A model generated the notes under the pieces. It searched no databases, was not told the origin of the DNA, and was given only the letters and a program-made list of their open reading frames with translations. Shown one piece after another: positions 1 through 8,345 of a DNA stretch of 32,684 nt. The stretch covers positions 1 to 32,684 of the forward strand of contig JAEWQH010000044.1 of assembly GCA_023399275.1 (NCBI GenBank), in the 5' to 3' direction. Position numbers and translations under genes: made by a program. Each line of letters opens with the position of its first letter. The first letter of the stretch is position 1. Origin of the DNA: Bacillota bacterium (GTDB taxonomy: Bacteria; Bacillota; Clostridia; Christensenellales; CAG-138).

Positions 1-1011
1 GGCCTGCTGCAAGAGAGCGGCCGGCTGCTGCGCGCCGCGCTGGGTGAATGCCGCCTTGCTGTGGTGACGGATGACAACGTTGCGCGGCTGTATCTTCCGG
101 CGCTGCTGCAAAGCCTCGGCGAGGCCGGGCTGGATGCGTGCCACTTTGCATTTCCCGCGGGAGAGGCGCACAAGCGCATGAATACGCTTGCGGATATGCT
201 GGAGTTTTTTGCCGGGCAGAGGCTGACGCGCGGCGATGCCGTCGTCGCGCTCGGCGGCGGGGTTACGGGCGATATGGCGGGCTTCGCGGCGGGGTGCTAC
301 CTGCGCGGCGTGCGGTATGCGCAGATCCCGACTACGCTGCTCGCGGCGGTGGATGCCTCCGTCGGCGGCAAGACGGCGGTCGATCTTTCGGCGGGGAAGA
401 ATCTGGCGGGGCTGTTTCACCAGCCGTCGCTGGTGCTCTGCGATACGGATACGTTTGACACGCTCCCGCCGGGCGAATTTGCCAGCGGTGCCGCGGAGGC
501 GATCAAGACCGGCGTCCTCGGCGATGAAGCGCTCTTTTCGCTGCTTGAAGCCGGCGATGTGCGCGGTGACCTCGCCGACGTCGTCGCGCGGTGCGTCTCG
601 TATAAGGCGCGCATCGTGGAGGCGGACGAGATGGAGACGGGGATGCGCAAGCTGCTCAATCTCGGCCATACGGCGGGCCACGCCATCGAGCACTGCAGCG
701 ATTTTTCAGTGCCGCACGGGCATGCGGTCGCCATCGGACTGGCGATGATCGCGCGCGCGGCGGAAAGGCGCGGCTGGACGGAGGAAGCGATCGCGGAGCG
801 GATCGAAGCGGCGCTGCAAAAAAACGGGCTGCCGATCCGCACAGCGTTTTCACCCGAAGCACTGGCGCAGGCTGCGCTTTCGGATAAAAAGTGCGCGGCG
901 GAGCGCATCACGCTCGTTGTGCCGCGCAGGATCGGCGCGTGCGCGCTGATGGAACTGCCGGTGGAGCAGCTTGGCGGGGTGTTTCGCGCCGGGATGGAGG
1001 AGAGCGCATGA
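1..1011 (+). CDS. aroB: 3-dehydroquinate synthase, 5' end cut by window
   Basis: AroB converts DAHP to 3-dehydroquinate, the second shikimate step, using NAD and a divalent metal in the cytoplasm. The frame is open from base 1, so the gene starts upstream; about 336 residues are visible and the family is usually about 350-360. Seen: the NAD-binding GGGVTGDMAGF stretch, VDASVGGKTAVD, the KNLAGLFHQP stretch, and metal-binding histidines in GHTAGHAIEH and in PHGHAVAIG. The first in-frame GTG at base 61 is not the true start, because conserved coding sequence continues upstream of it. The stop overlaps the aroA start as ATGA. It is the first visible gene of a shikimate operon. DAHP synthase may lie just upstream, outside the window (inference). 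Confidence 0.97.
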   Translation, partial: GLLQESGRLLRAALGECRLAVVTDDNVARLYLPALLQSLGEAGLDACHFAFPAGEAHKRMNTLADMLEFFAGQRLTRGDAVVALGGGVTGDMAGFAAGCYLRGVRYAQIPTTLLAAVDASVGGKTAVDLSAGKNLAGLFHQPSLVLCDTDTFDTLPPGEFASGAAEAIKTGVLGDEALFSLLEAGDVRGDLADVVARCVSYKARIVEADEMETGMRKLLNLGHTAGHAIEHCSDFSVPHGHAVAIGLAMIARAAERRGWTEEAIAERIEAALQKNGLPIRTAFSPEALAQAALSDKKCAAERITLVVPRRIGACALMELPVEQLGGVFRAGMEESA

Positions 1012-2261
1012 TCGCCGCGATTGCACCCGCACCGCTCGGCGGCAGCATACCCGCCATCGCGTCCAAGTCGGATGCACACCGGCTTCTCATCCTCGCGGCG
1101 CTGAGCCGGGGCGAAACGCGCCTTTTGATGGAGCGCAGCTCGGAGGATATCGACGCGACGATCGGTTGCCTGCGCGCGCTCGGCGCACGGATCGAGCCTC
1201 TGGCGGACGGTGTGTGCGTATGCGGCATCGGGCGCGCGGCAAAAAACCCGCTACTCGACTGCGGCGAGAGCGGCTCGACCTTTCGCTTTCTGCTGCCCGT
1301 CGTGGCAGCGTTGTGTGACAGCGCGCGCTTTGCCGGTCAGGGACGGCTGCCGGAGCGCCCCGTCGGTGCGCTGATGGAGGCGTTGCGCGAGCACGGCGTC
1401 TCCTTCTCTGCGGAAAAGCTGCCGTTTGCCACACGCGGGCGACTCACGGGCGGGATGTTCACCCTGCCCGGCAACGTCAGTTCACAGTACCTCACGGGGC
1501 TGCTGCTCGCGCTGCCGCTGGTGGAGGAAGACAGCCAGATCGCGCTCACCACGCGGCTGGAATCCGCCGCGTATGTGCAGATTACGCTCCACGCGCTGCG
1601 CCGCTTCGGGATACGCATCGATCCGGCTGGCCAGCGCTATGCCGTTCCCGGCAGGCAGACACCCGCTTCGCCCGGCGCGCTGCGTGTGGACGGGGACTGG
1701 TCGAACGCCGCGTTCTTCCTCGCGGCGGGCGCGCTGGGCACGCCTGTCACCGTGACGGGGCTGGATCTTGCCTCGCCGCAGGGCGATAGGGCGATTCTGG
1801 ATGCGCTACGTGGATTCGGCGCGCGCGTGAACGCCCAGAGGGATCGCGTGAGCGTCTCGCCCGCCGCACTCAACGGCTGTACCATAGACGTAGGCGAAAC
1901 GCCGGATCTGCTGCCCGTGCTCGCCGTGCTCGGCGCGTGCGCGGCGGGGCAGACGCGGCTGATCAACGCCGCGCGGCTGCGGCTCAAGGAGAGCGACCGG
2001 CTCAAGTCGACGGCGGCCATGCTCCGCGCGCTCGGCGGCGAGGTCGAGGAGCTGCCGGATGCGCTCGTGGTTACGGGCAGCCGCCTTGCGGGCGGCGCGG
2101 CGGAGAGCTGGTGCGACCACCGCATCGCCATGGCGGCGGCGATCGCTTCGATTCGCTGCGCGGGCGATGTGCGCATCCACGGGGCGGAAGCGGTCGGCAA
2201 ATCTTACCCCGCATTCTTTGCGGATTTCAATCGATTGGGGGGACGGGCGGATGTCGTCTGA
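1008..2261 (+). CDS. aroA: 3-phosphoshikimate 1-carboxyvinyltransferase (EPSP synthase)
   Basis: AroA transfers the enolpyruvyl group of PEP to shikimate-3-phosphate. The chosen ATG overlaps the aroB stop (ATGA) and is preceded by GGAGG, giving 417 residues; an earlier in-frame start inside aroB only adds shadow sequence. Seen: KSDAHR near the N-terminus (substrate-binding lysine), GESGSTFRF in place of the textbook NSGTxxR loop, RPVGALMEAL, SSQYLTG, LRLKESDR (catalytic Glu region) and CDHRIAMA. The glycine that affects glyphosate binding in E. coli AroA appears to be kept in the ESGST loop. The 3' end overlaps the aroC start by 11 bases, which suggests translational coupling. Confidence 0.97.
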   Translation: MIAAIAPAPLGGSIPAIASKSDAHRLLILAALSRGETRLLMERSSEDIDATIGCLRALGARIEPLADGVCVCGIGRAAKNPLLDCGESGSTFRFLLPVVAALCDSARFAGQGRLPERPVGALMEALREHGVSFSAEKLPFATRGRLTGGMFTLPGNVSSQYLTGLLLALPLVEEDSQIALTTRLESAAYVQITLHALRRFGIRIDPAGQRYAVPGRQTPASPGALRVDGDWSNAAFFLAAGALGTPVTVTGLDLASPQGDRAILDALRGFGARVNAQRDRVSVSPAALNGCTIDVGETPDLLPVLAVLGACAAGQTRLINAARLRLKESDRLKSTAAMLRALGGEVEELPDALVVTGSRLAGGAAESWCDHRIAMAAAIASIRCAGDVRIHGAEAVGKSYPAFFADFNRLGGRADVV

Positions 2262-3345
2262 ATTTGGAAAAACACTGCGCATCGGCGTATTTGGGGAGTC
2301 GCATGGGCGTGCCATCGGCGTTACGATGCAAAACCTGCCGGCCGGGGAGGCGATCGACCTGCCTGCGCTGGAGGCGTTTCTTGCGCGCAGAAGGCCGGGC
2401 AAAAGCGCGCTCTCTACGGCGCGAAATGAGCCGGATCGGCCGATATTTCTCTCGGGCCTGCTGGAGGGGAAGACCACCGGAAGCCCGCTGTGCGCCATCA
2501 TCGAAAACCACGATGCGCGCCCGCGCGACTACGCGGAGCTGCTTGATAAACCCCGCCCCGGGCACGCGGACTACACCGCTTTTCTCAAGTGGGGCGGCGA
2601 AGCGGATATGCGCGGGGGCGGGCATTTCTCGGGCAGGCTCACCGCGCCGCTCTGTATCGCGGGCGGTATCGCCAGGCAGATTCTCGCGCACAGGGGCATA
2701 TTTGTCGGCGCGCACCTGCTTGCGGCCGCCGGCGTGGCGGACGAGGCGTTTGCGCGGCTGCCTGCACGGGAGCACTTCGACGCGGTGGCGCGCAAGGACT
2801 TCCCCGTGATCGACGACGCGCGCGGATTGGCGATGCAGGAGGCGATCCTTGCCGCCTCACGCGAGGGGGACTCCGTCGGCGGCGTGATCGAGTGCGCGGC
2901 GATCGGCGTGCCTGCGGGCATCGGCAGCCCGATGTTCGACGGCGTAGAAAACCGGCTCTCGGCAGCCATCTTTGGCATCCCGGCCGTCAAGGGGCTGGAG
3001 TTTGGTGCCGGGTTTGCCGCGGCGGGCATGCGCGGCAGCGGGCACAACGATCCCTTTTTGATCGGCGAAGACGGCGCGATCACGACCGAAACCAACCATG
3101 CGGGCGGCATCCTCGGTGGCATTACGACCGGACAGCCCATCGTGCTGCGCGCGGCGGTGAAGCCGACGCCTTCCATCGCGAAGCCGCAGAGAACGGTAAG
3201 CCTTTCCCGACACGAAAATGCGGAACTCATCGTACACGGACGCCACGATCCCTGCATCGCGCACCGCGCGGTGCCGGTGGTTGAGGCGGTGACGGCACTC
3301 GTTCTGCTCGATTATGTATTGGAGGATCAGAAAAAATGGATGTAG
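2251..3345 (+). CDS. aroC: Chorismate synthase
   Basis: AroC removes phosphate from EPSP to make chorismate and needs reduced FMN. The ATG at 2251 gives 364 residues, normal for the family, and starts MSSEFGKTLRIGVFGESHG. Seen: GESHG near the N-terminus, RRPGKSALSTARNEPD, the GHADYTAFLKWGGEADMRGG region, FSGRLTAP, GMRGSGHNDPF, TNHAGGILGGITTG and RHDPCIAHRAVPVVEA, in the family order. No fused flavin reductase is visible, so it is probably the monofunctional type that relies on another source of reduced FMN. It overlaps aroA by 11 bases and the next gene by 10 bases. Confidence 0.97.
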   Translation: MSSEFGKTLRIGVFGESHGRAIGVTMQNLPAGEAIDLPALEAFLARRRPGKSALSTARNEPDRPIFLSGLLEGKTTGSPLCAIIENHDARPRDYAELLDKPRPGHADYTAFLKWGGEADMRGGGHFSGRLTAPLCIAGGIARQILAHRGIFVGAHLLAAAGVADEAFARLPAREHFDAVARKDFPVIDDARGLAMQEAILAASREGDSVGGVIECAAIGVPAGIGSPMFDGVENRLSAAIFGIPAVKGLEFGAGFAAAGMRGSGHNDPFLIGEDGAITTETNHAGGILGGITTGQPIVLRAAVKPTPSIAKPQRTVSLSRHENAELIVHGRHDPCIAHRAVPVVEAVTALVLLDYVLEDQKKWM

Positions 3346-4475
3346 CACAGATTCGCAAGCAGTTCGACGATGTCGATGAGCAGATACTCCGCCTGTTTTT
3401 GCAGCGGATGCGCCTTGGCGACCAGATGGCGGCCTACAAGCGCGAGCACAACCTGCCCGTGCTCAACAAGGCGCGCGAGCGGGAGATCCTAGCGCGCGTG
3501 CAGGCCGAGGCGGAGGAGATGGAACCGTATGCCTACCAGCTTTTTTCCACGCTGATCGAGCTCAATAAAGCACGCCAGTCGGAGCTCTACTCGCCGCCGT
3601 CGCGCGTGCGCGCGCTCATCGAAGGTGCGCTGGCCGCGCCGGAGATCGCGTTTCCGCGCGCGGGCACGGTCGCATGTCAGGGCGTAGAGGGCGCAAACTC
3701 CCAGGCGGCGTGCGACAAGCTCCTGCCGCGCGGCAACATCATGTATGTCAAGAGCTTTGAGGCGGTGTTTGACGCAGTGGAGTCGGGCCTGTGCCAGTTT
3801 GGCGTGCTGCCTATCGAAAACAGCACCAACGGCTCAGTGCGCATGGTCTACGAGCTGCTGCAGCACAAGCGCTTCTCCATCGTACGCGGTACGACGCTGC
3901 ATATCCGCCACGAGTTGATGGCAAAGCCCGGCACGAAGCTGGCGGACATCACGGAGGTCTACTCGCACGAGCAGGCCATCGGCCAGTGCAGCCGCTATCT
4001 TGCCGGCCTCAATGGCAAGGCGAAGGTCGTCCCCTGCGCCAATACGGCGCTTGCGGCGAAGATGGTTGCCGAGGGAGATAACCCCGGCGCCGCTGCGATT
4101 TGCTCGCATGCCTGCGCCGAGCTCTACGGTCTAAGCGTGCTCAAGGACGATGTGCAGGACAGCGACAACAATTATACGCGCTTTATCTGCATCGCGAAAA
4201 ACCCGATCATCTACGCAGGCTCCAACAAGATCAGCCTGATTTTGGACTGCAAGAACGAGCCGGGCGCACTCAATGGCATCCTCACCAAGATATCGGCCTA
4301 CGGCGTGAACACGAGCAAGATCGAGAGCTGCCCCGTGACCGGACGTAATTTTGAATTTATCTTTTTCTTCGACCTGGATGCTTCCGTGCGCGAGCGGGGC
4401 GTGCTGCCCATGCTCGAGGAACTGGAGCGCGCCAGTGAGAACTTCGCGTTCCTCGGCAACTACTCGGTGGTTTGA
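3336..4475 (+). CDS. pheA: Bifunctional chorismate mutase / prephenate dehydratase (P-protein)
   Basis: This fused enzyme makes phenylpyruvate from chorismate in two steps. The 379 residues show an AroQ-type chorismate mutase helix bundle at about 1-90 (IRKQFDDVDEQIL, Lys35, NKARERE), a prephenate dehydratase domain at about 105-290 (PIENSTNGSV at 159-168, VYSHEQA, and the catalytic TRF at 281-283) and an ACT regulatory domain at about 297-379. The ACT domain keeps GAL at 310-312, but the usual ESRP phenylalanine-binding motif reads ESCP at 330-333. In characterised P-proteins GAL and ESRP govern feedback inhibition, so inhibition may be altered here (inference). The start overlaps aroC by 10 bases; the stop is 3 bases before the next gene. 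Confidence 0.95.
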   Translation: MDVAQIRKQFDDVDEQILRLFLQRMRLGDQMAAYKREHNLPVLNKAREREILARVQAEAEEMEPYAYQLFSTLIELNKARQSELYSPPSRVRALIEGALAAPEIAFPRAGTVACQGVEGANSQAACDKLLPRGNIMYVKSFEAVFDAVESGLCQFGVLPIENSTNGSVRMVYELLQHKRFSIVRGTTLHIRHELMAKPGTKLADITEVYSHEQAIGQCSRYLAGLNGKAKVVPCANTALAAKMVAEGDNPGAAAICSHACAELYGLSVLKDDVQDSDNNYTRFICIAKNPIIYAGSNKISLILDCKNEPGALNGILTKISAYGVNTSKIESCPVTGRNFEFIFFFDLDASVRERGVLPMLEELERASENFAFLGNYSVV

Positions 4476-4478
4476 GCC

Positions 4479-5720
4479 ATGGCCGCGCGCATCTACGGGC
4501 TCATCGGGCGGACGCTGAGGCACAGCTACTCCGTGCAGATCCACCGCGCGCTTGGAAACGACGCCTATGCGCTCTATGAGCTGGAGCCGGATGCGCTGGG
4601 GGCGTTCCTTTCGCGCAGCGACTTGGGCGGGCTGAACGTGACGATTCCCTATAAGCGGGATGCGGCCGCGCACTGCGACGAGCTGGATGAGACCGCGCGG
4701 CAGACCGGCAGCGTCAACACGATCGTCCGCGCCGCAAACGGCCGGCTCAGGGGCTACAATACCGATGTATATGGCCTTCGGCAGATGGCGGCGCGCGCGG
4801 GGATATCGTTCTCGGGCAAAAAGGTCGTCGTCCTCGGCAGCGGCGGCGCGTCGCAGAGCGTGCAGCACGTTGCAAAGACGGGCGGCGCGCGGGAGATCGC
4901 CGTCGTTTCACGCCGCGGGGAAAACAACTATGAAAACCTGAGCCGTCACTCGGACGCGCAGATTCTTGTCAACGCAACGCCTGTTGGCATGTATCCGCAC
5001 ACGGGCGGGCTCTCCGCCGATCCCGCGCTGTTTCCCGCGTGCGAGGGTGTGCTGGAGCTGGTGTATAACCCGCGCAGAACCGCGCTGCTCTTTCGCGCGG
5101 AGGAACTGGGGATTCTGTGCGCGGATGGGCTGAGCATGCTCACCGCGCAAGCGAAAGCCGCAGAGGAGCTCTTCTTTGGCGGGGCGATTGCGGACGGGGA
5201 GAGTGACCGCGTGCTCAGGCAGCTGCGGCAGGCAACGCAGAACATCGTGCTCATCGGCATGCCGGGCAGCGGGAAATCCACCGTTGGCGCGGCGTTGTCG
5301 GCGCTGACGGGGCGCCGGGCGGTGGATCTGGACGAGCAGGTCGTGCTGGCGGCAGGCCGGTCGATCCCGCAGATTTTTGCGGAGGCGGGTGAGACGGCCT
5401 TCCGCGCGCTGGAGCGCGAGCAGGTTCGGCGCTGGGGCAAGGAGAGCGGGCTGATCCTCGTAACCGGCGGCGGCGTCGTCAAGGATGAGCAAAACCTTTC
5501 GCCGCTGCGACAAAACGGGCGTATCTACCAGCTCGAGCGCGCACTGTCGCTTCTGCCGCGCGAGGGCCGGCCGCTTTCGATGCATGCCGATCTTAGGACG
5601 ATTCTACAGGAGCGCGCGCCCTGCTACGCGCGCTTTCGCGACTGCGCGGTCGAAAACGACGCGGCGCCGGAGGACGCGGCGGCGCGGATCTGGAATGATT
5701 TTTGCGAGCACACCGACTGA
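4479..5720 (+). CDS. aroE-aroK: Fused shikimate 5-dehydrogenase / shikimate kinase
   Basis: A single frame of 413 residues carries two consecutive pathway enzymes. Residues 1 to about 245 are shikimate dehydrogenase: HSYS at 15-18 (shikimate-binding serines), LNVTIPYK with catalytic Lys59, GYNTD with Asp96, NADP-binding GSGGAS at 120-125, and VNATPVGMYP. Residues from about 253 are shikimate kinase: Walker A GMPGSGKST at 260-268, DLDE at 283-286, FRALERE, TGGGVV, the REGRPLS lid and RAPCYARFRDCA. The product of the first domain is the substrate of the second. The N-terminal motif lacks the usual proline-rich form (G-R-T-L-R-H here). The two enzymes are usually separate genes. No frameshift or stop lies between the domains. 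Confidence 0.95.
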   Translation: MAARIYGLIGRTLRHSYSVQIHRALGNDAYALYELEPDALGAFLSRSDLGGLNVTIPYKRDAAAHCDELDETARQTGSVNTIVRAANGRLRGYNTDVYGLRQMAARAGISFSGKKVVVLGSGGASQSVQHVAKTGGAREIAVVSRRGENNYENLSRHSDAQILVNATPVGMYPHTGGLSADPALFPACEGVLELVYNPRRTALLFRAEELGILCADGLSMLTAQAKAAEELFFGGAIADGESDRVLRQLRQATQNIVLIGMPGSGKSTVGAALSALTGRRAVDLDEQVVLAAGRSIPQIFAEAGETAFRALEREQVRRWGKESGLILVTGGGVVKDEQNLSPLRQNGRIYQLERALSLLPREGRPLSMHADLRTILQERAPCYARFRDCAVENDAAPEDAAARIWNDFCEHTD

Positions 5721-5746
5721 GCGCAAGATAAGCGGAGGAACACAGC

Positions 5747-6175
5747 GTGAAGATACTCGTCATCAACGGGCCGAACCTGAACCTGCTCGGCCTGCGCGAG
5801 CCGGCCATCTACGGCAGGCGCACCTATCGGGATTTGGTGGAGATGATCCGTGCGGAGGCGGAGCGGCTCGGCATAGAGACCGCGTTTGTGCAGAGCAACC
5901 ACGAGGGGGCGCTGGTGGATGCGATCCAGAGCGCGTACCAAACGGCGGACGGCATCGTGATCAATCCCGGCGCATATACGCACACCAGCATCGCGCTGCT
6001 CGATGCGCTCAAAGCAGTCGACGTACCTGCCGTGGAGGTGCACATCTCCGACCCGGACGCACGGGAGGAATTTCGCCGCATCTCCTACATCCGCGCGGCC
6101 TGCATCGCCAGCATCAAAGGCCGGGGACTGGAAGGATACCTTGAGGCGCTGCGCCTGCTGGCACAGCGAGCCTGA
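5747..6175 (+). CDS. aroQ: Type II 3-dehydroquinate dehydratase
   Basis: It converts 3-dehydroquinate to 3-dehydroshikimate, the third shikimate step, and completes the set with aroB, aroE, aroK, aroA and aroC. It starts at a GTG, eight bases after a GCGGAGGA binding site; no ATG in frame fits. The 142 residues match the type II dodecameric family: NGPNLNLLGLREP with the catalytic Tyr in the following segment, QSNHEGALVD, INPGAYTHTSIALLDAL and VEVHISDP. It is the last gene of the operon, 26 bases after the AroE-AroK fusion, and is followed by a strong terminator. Confidence 0.96.
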   Translation: MKILVINGPNLNLLGLREPAIYGRRTYRDLVEMIRAEAERLGIETAFVQSNHEGALVDAIQSAYQTADGIVINPGAYTHTSIALLDALKAVDVPAVEVHISDPDAREEFRRISYIRAACIASIKGRGLEGYLEALRLLAQRA

Positions 6176-6190
6176 AGAGACGGTGCATCA

Positions 6191-6226
6191 AAAAAGCTTC
6201 CGGAGCGTTGGGTCCGGAAGCTTTTT
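6191..6226. terminator. Two-way intrinsic terminator between aroQ and the MFS gene
   Basis: A perfect 14-bp stem (left arm 6191-6204, right arm 6213-6226) with an 8-base loop is flanked by A and T runs on both sides. It can therefore end the aro operon on the plus strand and the converging MFS gene on the minus strand. Confidence 0.92.
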
Positions 6227-6242
6227 GTGCGTTGTGCGGGTG

Positions 6243-7559
6243 CTACTTTGCGGATCCGTAGCGCAGGGGATTCTTTGCCGTTACGCGTTTGACCAGCAAA
6301 AGCAGTACGGTGCCTACGATGAGAAAGAGCAGAATAGAGCCGATGGCCCAATACAGTCCGTTGTGCTCGGCAGAGACGGCGTCGAAGCCGTGGTTGAGAT
6401 ACCAGTTGTTCATCTGATACGACAGGGTACCGAATACCAGCGGCCCGATGAATGTGGAGGTGCGCCCTGCGACCGAGAGGAAGCCGTAGAACTCCGCGGT
6501 CTTTTCGGCAGGTGCGAGCTGGCTGACCATCGATCGGCTGACCGCCTGCGCGCCGGAGAGCGAGAACCCCGAAAAGAAGCCGACCACGAAGAACCAGACA
6601 ATGTTTTCCACAAAGAACAGCGCGACGATGCAAACAATCAGTATCAAAAGCGAGATCAGCACGGAATCCTTGCTGCTGAGGCGATCGGAGAGTTTCCCAA
6701 AGAGCAGCGCGCCGGCCGCGCCGGAGACCTGTATGACAATGACGAAGAGGATGAGCTGAATCTGCGTCATGCCAAACAGCGTAGCGCCGATGATGGCCGC
6801 GAAGTCCATCAGCATCATGATGCCGTCGTTGTAGACGAGGAAGGCGACGGTGTACTTGATGAACTCCTTGTAGCTTCGGATGGAGCGGAAGGTGGCGGCA
6901 AGGCGTGAGAACGCGACGCGGATATTGCCCTGCTCGGGTTTTTCGCCGGAAGCTTCGTCAACCTCCTTGACCCAGAGCAGCGTCGGGATCGAGGAGAGCA
7001 GGTAGAACGCCGCGGTGATCAGAAACGCGATCGGCGTGAGGAAGTTTTTGATGAGCTGGATGGGCACAAGCACGCAGATCAGCGCGACGATGCCGCCGAG
7101 CATGCCGACCGCCCACCCCTTGCCGGAGACGGAGCCGATGTTCTCCGGCGTGGAGACGGAGGTGAGCAGCGCGTCGTAAAACACCTGCGCGCCGCGGTAG
7201 CCGATCTCCGCGAGGATGAAGTAGAGCATGCCGGTGAATACGTCCCCTTCGCGCACGAAGAAGAGCATGGCGGTGAACACGACCGAGAGCGCGGTGAACG
7301 CCATGAGGAACACTTTTTTGGATTTGGAGTAATCCGCGATGGTGCCGAGGATGGGGGAGATCACGGCGACGAGCACCGCGGCGATGCCGACGGAGATGCC
7401 CCACAGGTGCGTCCCCTCGGCGCCTCCGACGACTGCGTTTTTGAAGTATGTAGAGTAGACGGCAAGGAGGATGACCGACGCGTAGGCGGAGTTTCCGAAA
7501 TCGTAAAAGTACCAGGACCAGCGCGGCCGCTTGCCCGGATCGACGAGTTTGTTCTTCAT
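6243..7559 (-). CDS. MFS transporter, UMF1 / Atg22-like family
   Basis: A membrane protein of 438 residues with roughly twelve hydrophobic segments. The N-terminal WSWYFYDFGNSAYAS stretch is typical of the UMF1/Atg22-like branch of the major facilitator superfamily. The substrate of the bacterial members is not firmly known, so none is assigned. I chose the ATG at 7559 (MKNKLVD) because a GGAGGT site lies 10-12 bases upstream; the first in-frame ATG at 7586 lies upstream of that site and would make the site part of the coding sequence. A good promoter about 170 bases upstream gives it a long leader. It converges on aroQ and shares the terminator at 6191-6226. Confidence 0.88.
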   Translation of the reverse strand: MKNKLVDPGKRPRWSWYFYDFGNSAYASVILLAVYSTYFKNAVVGGAEGTHLWGISVGIAAVLVAVISPILGTIADYSKSKKVFLMAFTALSVVFTAMLFFVREGDVFTGMLYFILAEIGYRGAQVFYDALLTSVSTPENIGSVSGKGWAVGMLGGIVALICVLVPIQLIKNFLTPIAFLITAAFYLLSSIPTLLWVKEVDEASGEKPEQGNIRVAFSRLAATFRSIRSYKEFIKYTVAFLVYNDGIMMLMDFAAIIGATLFGMTQIQLILFVIVIQVSGAAGALLFGKLSDRLSSKDSVLISLLILIVCIVALFFVENIVWFFVVGFFSGFSLSGAQAVSRSMVSQLAPAEKTAEFYGFLSVAGRTSTFIGPLVFGTLSYQMNNWYLNHGFDAVSAEHNGLYWAIGSILLFLIVGTVLLLLVKRVTAKNPLRYGSAK

Positions 7560-7732
7560 AGATAATATTACCTCCGATGATTGCATTTGCGTGGGCTTGG
7601 GATGCGGGAGGATACCACCCCGGATGATAGGAACCGCCTCTATATGGACTCCCGAACGGATTTTGGCGGAGCGCGGGAAGGAATTCGCTCCTAAGGTTGC
7701 TGGGCATATGAAAACTCCCCTATACGCTCCCT
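7560..7732 (-). other. Long 5' leader of the MFS gene
   Basis: About 165 bases separate the predicted transcription start from the MFS start codon. The leader contains a possible short upstream reading frame beginning with ATG at 7707 (MPSNLRSEF), which runs out of frame into the MFS gene. It has only a weak GGGGAG site, and the part beyond the MFS start is just a shadow. I recognise no known riboswitch class here. Confidence 0.4.
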
Positions 7733-7761
7733 ATTGTACTCCTTTAGCGGGGGCCGGGCAA
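7733..7761 (-). promoter_or_regulatory. Sigma-A-type promoter for the MFS gene
   Basis: Read on the minus strand, TTGCCC (7756-7761) is followed by a 17-base spacer and TACAAT (7733-7738). The spacing is ideal and both boxes are close to consensus. From 7762 to 7856 I see no gene. Confidence 0.7.
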
Positions 7762-7856
7762 CGCGAAACTTCTTGTTTTTCTGAGAACGGCCGCATGAAT
7801 CGGCTATATTTTACACGCGATGGCGCGGGCGGAGGAAAACGGAGTGCGCAAAACAA

Positions 7857-7880
7857 CCCCGCGGAACTCATTCCGCGGGG
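7857..7880 (-). terminator. Terminator after the thioesterase gene
   Basis: A perfect 10-bp GC-rich stem (7857-7866 with 7871-7880) and a 4-base loop lie 18 bases beyond the thioesterase stop. On the minus strand the stem is followed by TTGTTTT. Confidence 0.88.
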
Positions 7881-7898
7881 CTTTGTGTCAAGACAGGG

Positions 7899-8291
7899 TT
7901 ATTTGATCTTCTGCGCCGCCTTCTCCAGAAACTTGGCGTTGTCCACGACAAAGCGCTCCTGCGTGCCTTCGCCGATGAGGCCCGCGTCGTCAAACGCGCG
8001 GCAGAGGAAGACGAGCCGCCGCCGGTCGATCTCGATCAGCTCCGTTTCGCAGCGCACCGTCAGGCCCACGGGCGTCGCGCTCAGGTGCTTGATGTCGATG
8101 CGCGTGCCGACCGTGGAGCTGTCGGCGGGCAGGTATGGCTGAACGCTTTCGGCCGCGCAGTACTCCATCAGCGCGATCAGGGCCGGCGTGGCAAACACGG
8201 CAAGCCCGCCGCTGCCGAGGGCCTTTGCAGTGTTTTCCGGAGTGACGGGAAGCTCGCGTACGCTGCGCACGCCCCGGTGCAATTCGCTCAT
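7899..8291 (-). CDS. FlK-like hotdog thioesterase
   Basis: This 130-residue protein matches the single-domain hotdog-fold thioesterases related to fluoroacetyl-CoA thioesterase FlK. Seen: AVFATPALIALME, TVGTRIDIKHLSATPVG, and IGEGTQERFVV near the C-terminus. The catalytic triad of FlK (Thr42, Glu50, His76) is matched by Thr35, Glu43 and His69 with the same spacing. It probably hydrolyses a small acyl-CoA thioester; fluoroacetyl-CoA is only the substrate of the namesake and is not implied here. AAGGAGA lies just upstream. It follows the kinase gene after 54 bases and appears to be the second gene of a two-gene operon ending at the 7857-7880 terminator. Confidence 0.87.
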   Translation of the reverse strand: MSELHRGVRSVRELPVTPENTAKALGSGGLAVFATPALIALMEYCAAESVQPYLPADSSTVGTRIDIKHLSATPVGLTVRCETELIEIDRRRLVFLCRAFDDAGLIGEGTQERFVVDNAKFLEKAAQKIK

Positions 8292-8345
8292 AACGATCTC
8301 CTTCTGGTCGGGGATGCGGGAGGGGGAGATCCCGCGCGGGCAGGC

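Noticed and set aside
7600..7640. GGGGTGGTATCC on the minus strand, resembling a T-box antiterminator motif
   Set aside because: The match to GGGTGGNACCGCG is partial, there is no specifier stem or following terminator, and the downstream gene is an MFS transporter rather than an amino-acid or tRNA-related gene.
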